DNA of 31,903 nt from a bacterium (GTDB lineage: Bacteria; Patescibacteria; ABY1; JACQRZ01). The notes beneath the pieces are model-generated. The model was not told where the DNA came from. It did no database searches and saw only the letters and a list, made by a program, of their open reading frames with translations. Made by a program: the position numbers and the translations under genes. Positions 30,875 to 31,903 of this stretch are shown here, piece by piece. How positions within the stretch are numbered: the stretch's first letter is position 1; the number at the start of each line of letters is the position of its first letter. The DNA is taken from positions 1 through 31,903 of the forward strand of contig JAUYIE010000013.1 in assembly GCA_030688365.1 (NCBI GenBank), given 5' to 3'.

Positions 30875-31732
30875 CTATTTAATTTCATAGTTGAGCGAGA
30901 CCTCAATCGTCACGCGTTGTGTACCTGCTTGGATTGCCGGTGCTGGCGCGGCCATTGATACCGCATCTGACATACCGCCCTTTCCATACTCCATGCCAGA
31001 GTAAGGTGAATTGGTTGCGTATTCGCTGATAGACAATAACCGTCCCAAAGAAAAGCCCGCTGCTTGAGCCATGCTCTGTGCTTTTTCTTTTGCACGAGAA
31101 ATGGCTTGGTCGCGTGCCTCTTTCTGTGAAAATGCAGGATCATCAATGGTAAAATTTGGTCCGGAAATAGAATTCGCACCTTGTGCGGTTGCCCCGCTTA
31201 ACAGATCACCAATACCATTAAAATCTCTAATTTTTACTGTTGCTGCTTGACTGATAGAATATCCGACAATCTCTGGCGGTGGACATGTCTTTGTCGTCGA
31301 CGATACATCACTCATTGCTTCCGTTGGAGGAATAGACCCGCTCCCGTCAGGAAGTAGGATTGATGGCAAGGACACAGGAGTCGCTCGGCAGTCAAAATAT
31401 TGATAGCGAGGACTGATAGAATAATTCGCAGTGGTAATGTCCTGTTCACCTACACCTTTGGATTTTACAAATTCAATCACCTTATTCATTTTGTCAGTAT
31501 TTGTTTTTTGCAGTTCTGCAATCTTCGTGTCTCCTTCCGTCAAAACACTTAGCTGAATTATGGCTATATTGGGCGTTACATCCGCGTTCCCTGTTGCGGA
31601 CACATTAAATTGACGAAATGATGCTGGATTCACCGCACGCGCATAGTAGGATGAAAACAATGTGGCGCCAACATAGATAGGAATACCGACGATAATCATC
31701 ACACCTACCAAGTTTTTTACGAACAAATTCAT
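30875..31732 (-). CDS. SIMPL-domain protein, membrane-anchored
   Basis: The protein has 285 residues. A membrane anchor or uncleaved signal lies at about 7-28. The SIMPL domain (DUF541) follows with FNVSATGNADVTPNIAIIQLSVLTEG, KVIEFVKSKGVGEQDITTANYSISPRYQ, the middle GYSISQAATVKIRDFNGIGDLLSGATAQGANSISGPNFTIDD, and DQAISRAKEKAQSMAQAAGFSLGRLLSISE. It ends in RVTIEVSLNYEI, the usual SIMPL end. An insert with two cysteines (FDCRATPV, KTCPPPEI, about 115 and 150) could form a disulfide outside the membrane. The family's role is not well known; some members act at the envelope. Confidence 0.92.
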   Translation of the reverse strand: MNLFVKNLVGVMIIVGIPIYVGATLFSSYYARAVNPASFRQFNVSATGNADVTPNIAIIQLSVLTEGDTKIAELQKTNTDKMNKVIEFVKSKGVGEQDITTANYSISPRYQYFDCRATPVSLPSILLPDGSGSIPPTEAMSDVSSTTKTCPPPEIVGYSISQAATVKIRDFNGIGDLLSGATAQGANSISGPNFTIDDPAFSQKEARDQAISRAKEKAQSMAQAAGFSLGRLLSISEYATNSPYSGMEYGKGGMSDAVSMAAPAPAIQAGTQRVTIEVSLNYEIK

Positions 31733-31757
31733 ACAATAAATTATTAGATATTAGAAT

Positions 31758-31763
31758 ATTATA
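31758..31763 (-). promoter_or_regulatory. Possible -10 element for the SIMPL gene
   Basis: TATAAT on the - strand, 25 bases before the SIMPL ATG. No convincing -35 is found 16-18 bases upstream, where the transposase remnant's last codons lie. The promoter may partly come from the mobile element's end. Confidence 0.3.
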
Positions 31764-31769
31764 AGGTAA

Positions 31770-31903
31770 TTAGTGGGAAACGTAACCAAAATATACTTTT
31801 AAAAATAGTTTGAAGCAGTTCTCATTCCGGTGATTGAATCGGTACTCCACCTCTTTAAGATACATCGGGAAGTGATATTTGGAAACACCTCGATAATTGT
31901 ACA
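31770..31903 (-). pseudogene. C-terminal end of an ISXO2/IS1595-like transposase (rest outside window)
   Basis: On the - strand the frame is open from the right edge to TAA at 31770-31772, 43 residues. The visible end includes the stretch HFPMYLKEVEYRFNHRNENC followed by FKLFLKVYFG, which is the C-terminal signature of ISXO2-like (IS1595 family) DDE transposases ('YL.E.E.RFN.R'). It is cut by the window edge, so whether the element is whole cannot be told. The element's end and its inverted repeat should lie between here and the SIMPL gene (31733-31769); no duplicated target site can be judged from one side. Confidence 0.65.

Noticed and set aside
31733..31769. IS terminal inverted repeat
   Set aside because: The stretch is very AT-rich and only one side of the element is visible, so no repeat can be matched.
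1..31903. CRISPR array, tRNA or rRNA genes, defence system
   Set aside because: No regularly spaced repeats, no tRNA cloverleaf sequence, and no recognised defence genes were seen on either strand.

Overview
The window reads as chromosome from a Patescibacteria/CPR bacterium, probably Parcubacteria-like. The evidence is a set of compact housekeeping genes with small CPR-type versions: a ThrS without a TGS domain, a Baseplate_J-like membrane protein, a half-size EamA protein and several tiny hypothetical proteins. Most genes lack a Shine-Dalgarno, and ATGA stop/start overlaps are frequent. TGA ends at least six recognisable genes, so the Gracilibacteria-type code, in which TGA encodes glycine, is not used. 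No tRNA, rRNA, CRISPR array or prophage was seen. The taxon is inferred from gene style only.

Layout. Bases 1-4300 are on the + strand: the 3' end of nusG, rplK (L11), rplA (L1), a polytopic membrane protein, gatB and two small helical proteins, closed by a terminator that works in both directions. Every protein gene supported from 4334 to the right edge is on the - strand. From right to left these are: an ISXO2/IS1595-like transposase tail at the edge; a SIMPL protein; ybaB; then mreD-like, mrdA (PBP2), greA, a zinc-phospholipase-C-like protein, a YdcF-like protein and a half-size EamA; a stand-alone 94-aa gene; an ABC-F ATPase with a long leader; then a close-packed run of lysS, serS, ftsQ, two GT4 glycosyltransferases, an 8-TM protein, a degenerate HtrA/PDZ protein, a small TM protein, dnaE, a Baseplate_J-like protein and thrS. 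After these come a 23S-type methyltransferase overlapping an RluA synthase, miaB overlapping miaA, and a 58-aa protein with its own strong promoter and SD.

The most unusual content is between genes. Two gaps each hold what looks like an independent + strand RNA, opposite in direction to all nearby genes: 6902-7167, with a consensus promoter, rod-like 5' domain, an internal SD plus 17-codon ORF and an intrinsic terminator; and about 8822-8999, with three stacked long-range helices, a possible pseudoknot, a hairpin and a terminator. Neither shows the hallmarks of tmRNA, RNase P RNA or SRP RNA. The 281-base leader before the ABC-F gene holds a promoter, a 29-codon ORF, a terminator hairpin and a perfect 9-bp inverted repeat joining the leader stop codon to the ABC-F initiation region. 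That layout resembles ribosome-mediated attenuation of ABC-F genes in Firmicutes.

Functionally the window combines translation (L11, L1, GatB, LysS, SerS, ThrS, ABC-F), tRNA and rRNA modification (MiaA, MiaB, RluA, RlmI-like), transcription (NusG, GreA), replication (DnaE, with an apparently intact PHP metal site) and envelope work (MreD/PBP2, FtsQ, glycosyltransferases, HtrA-like protein).
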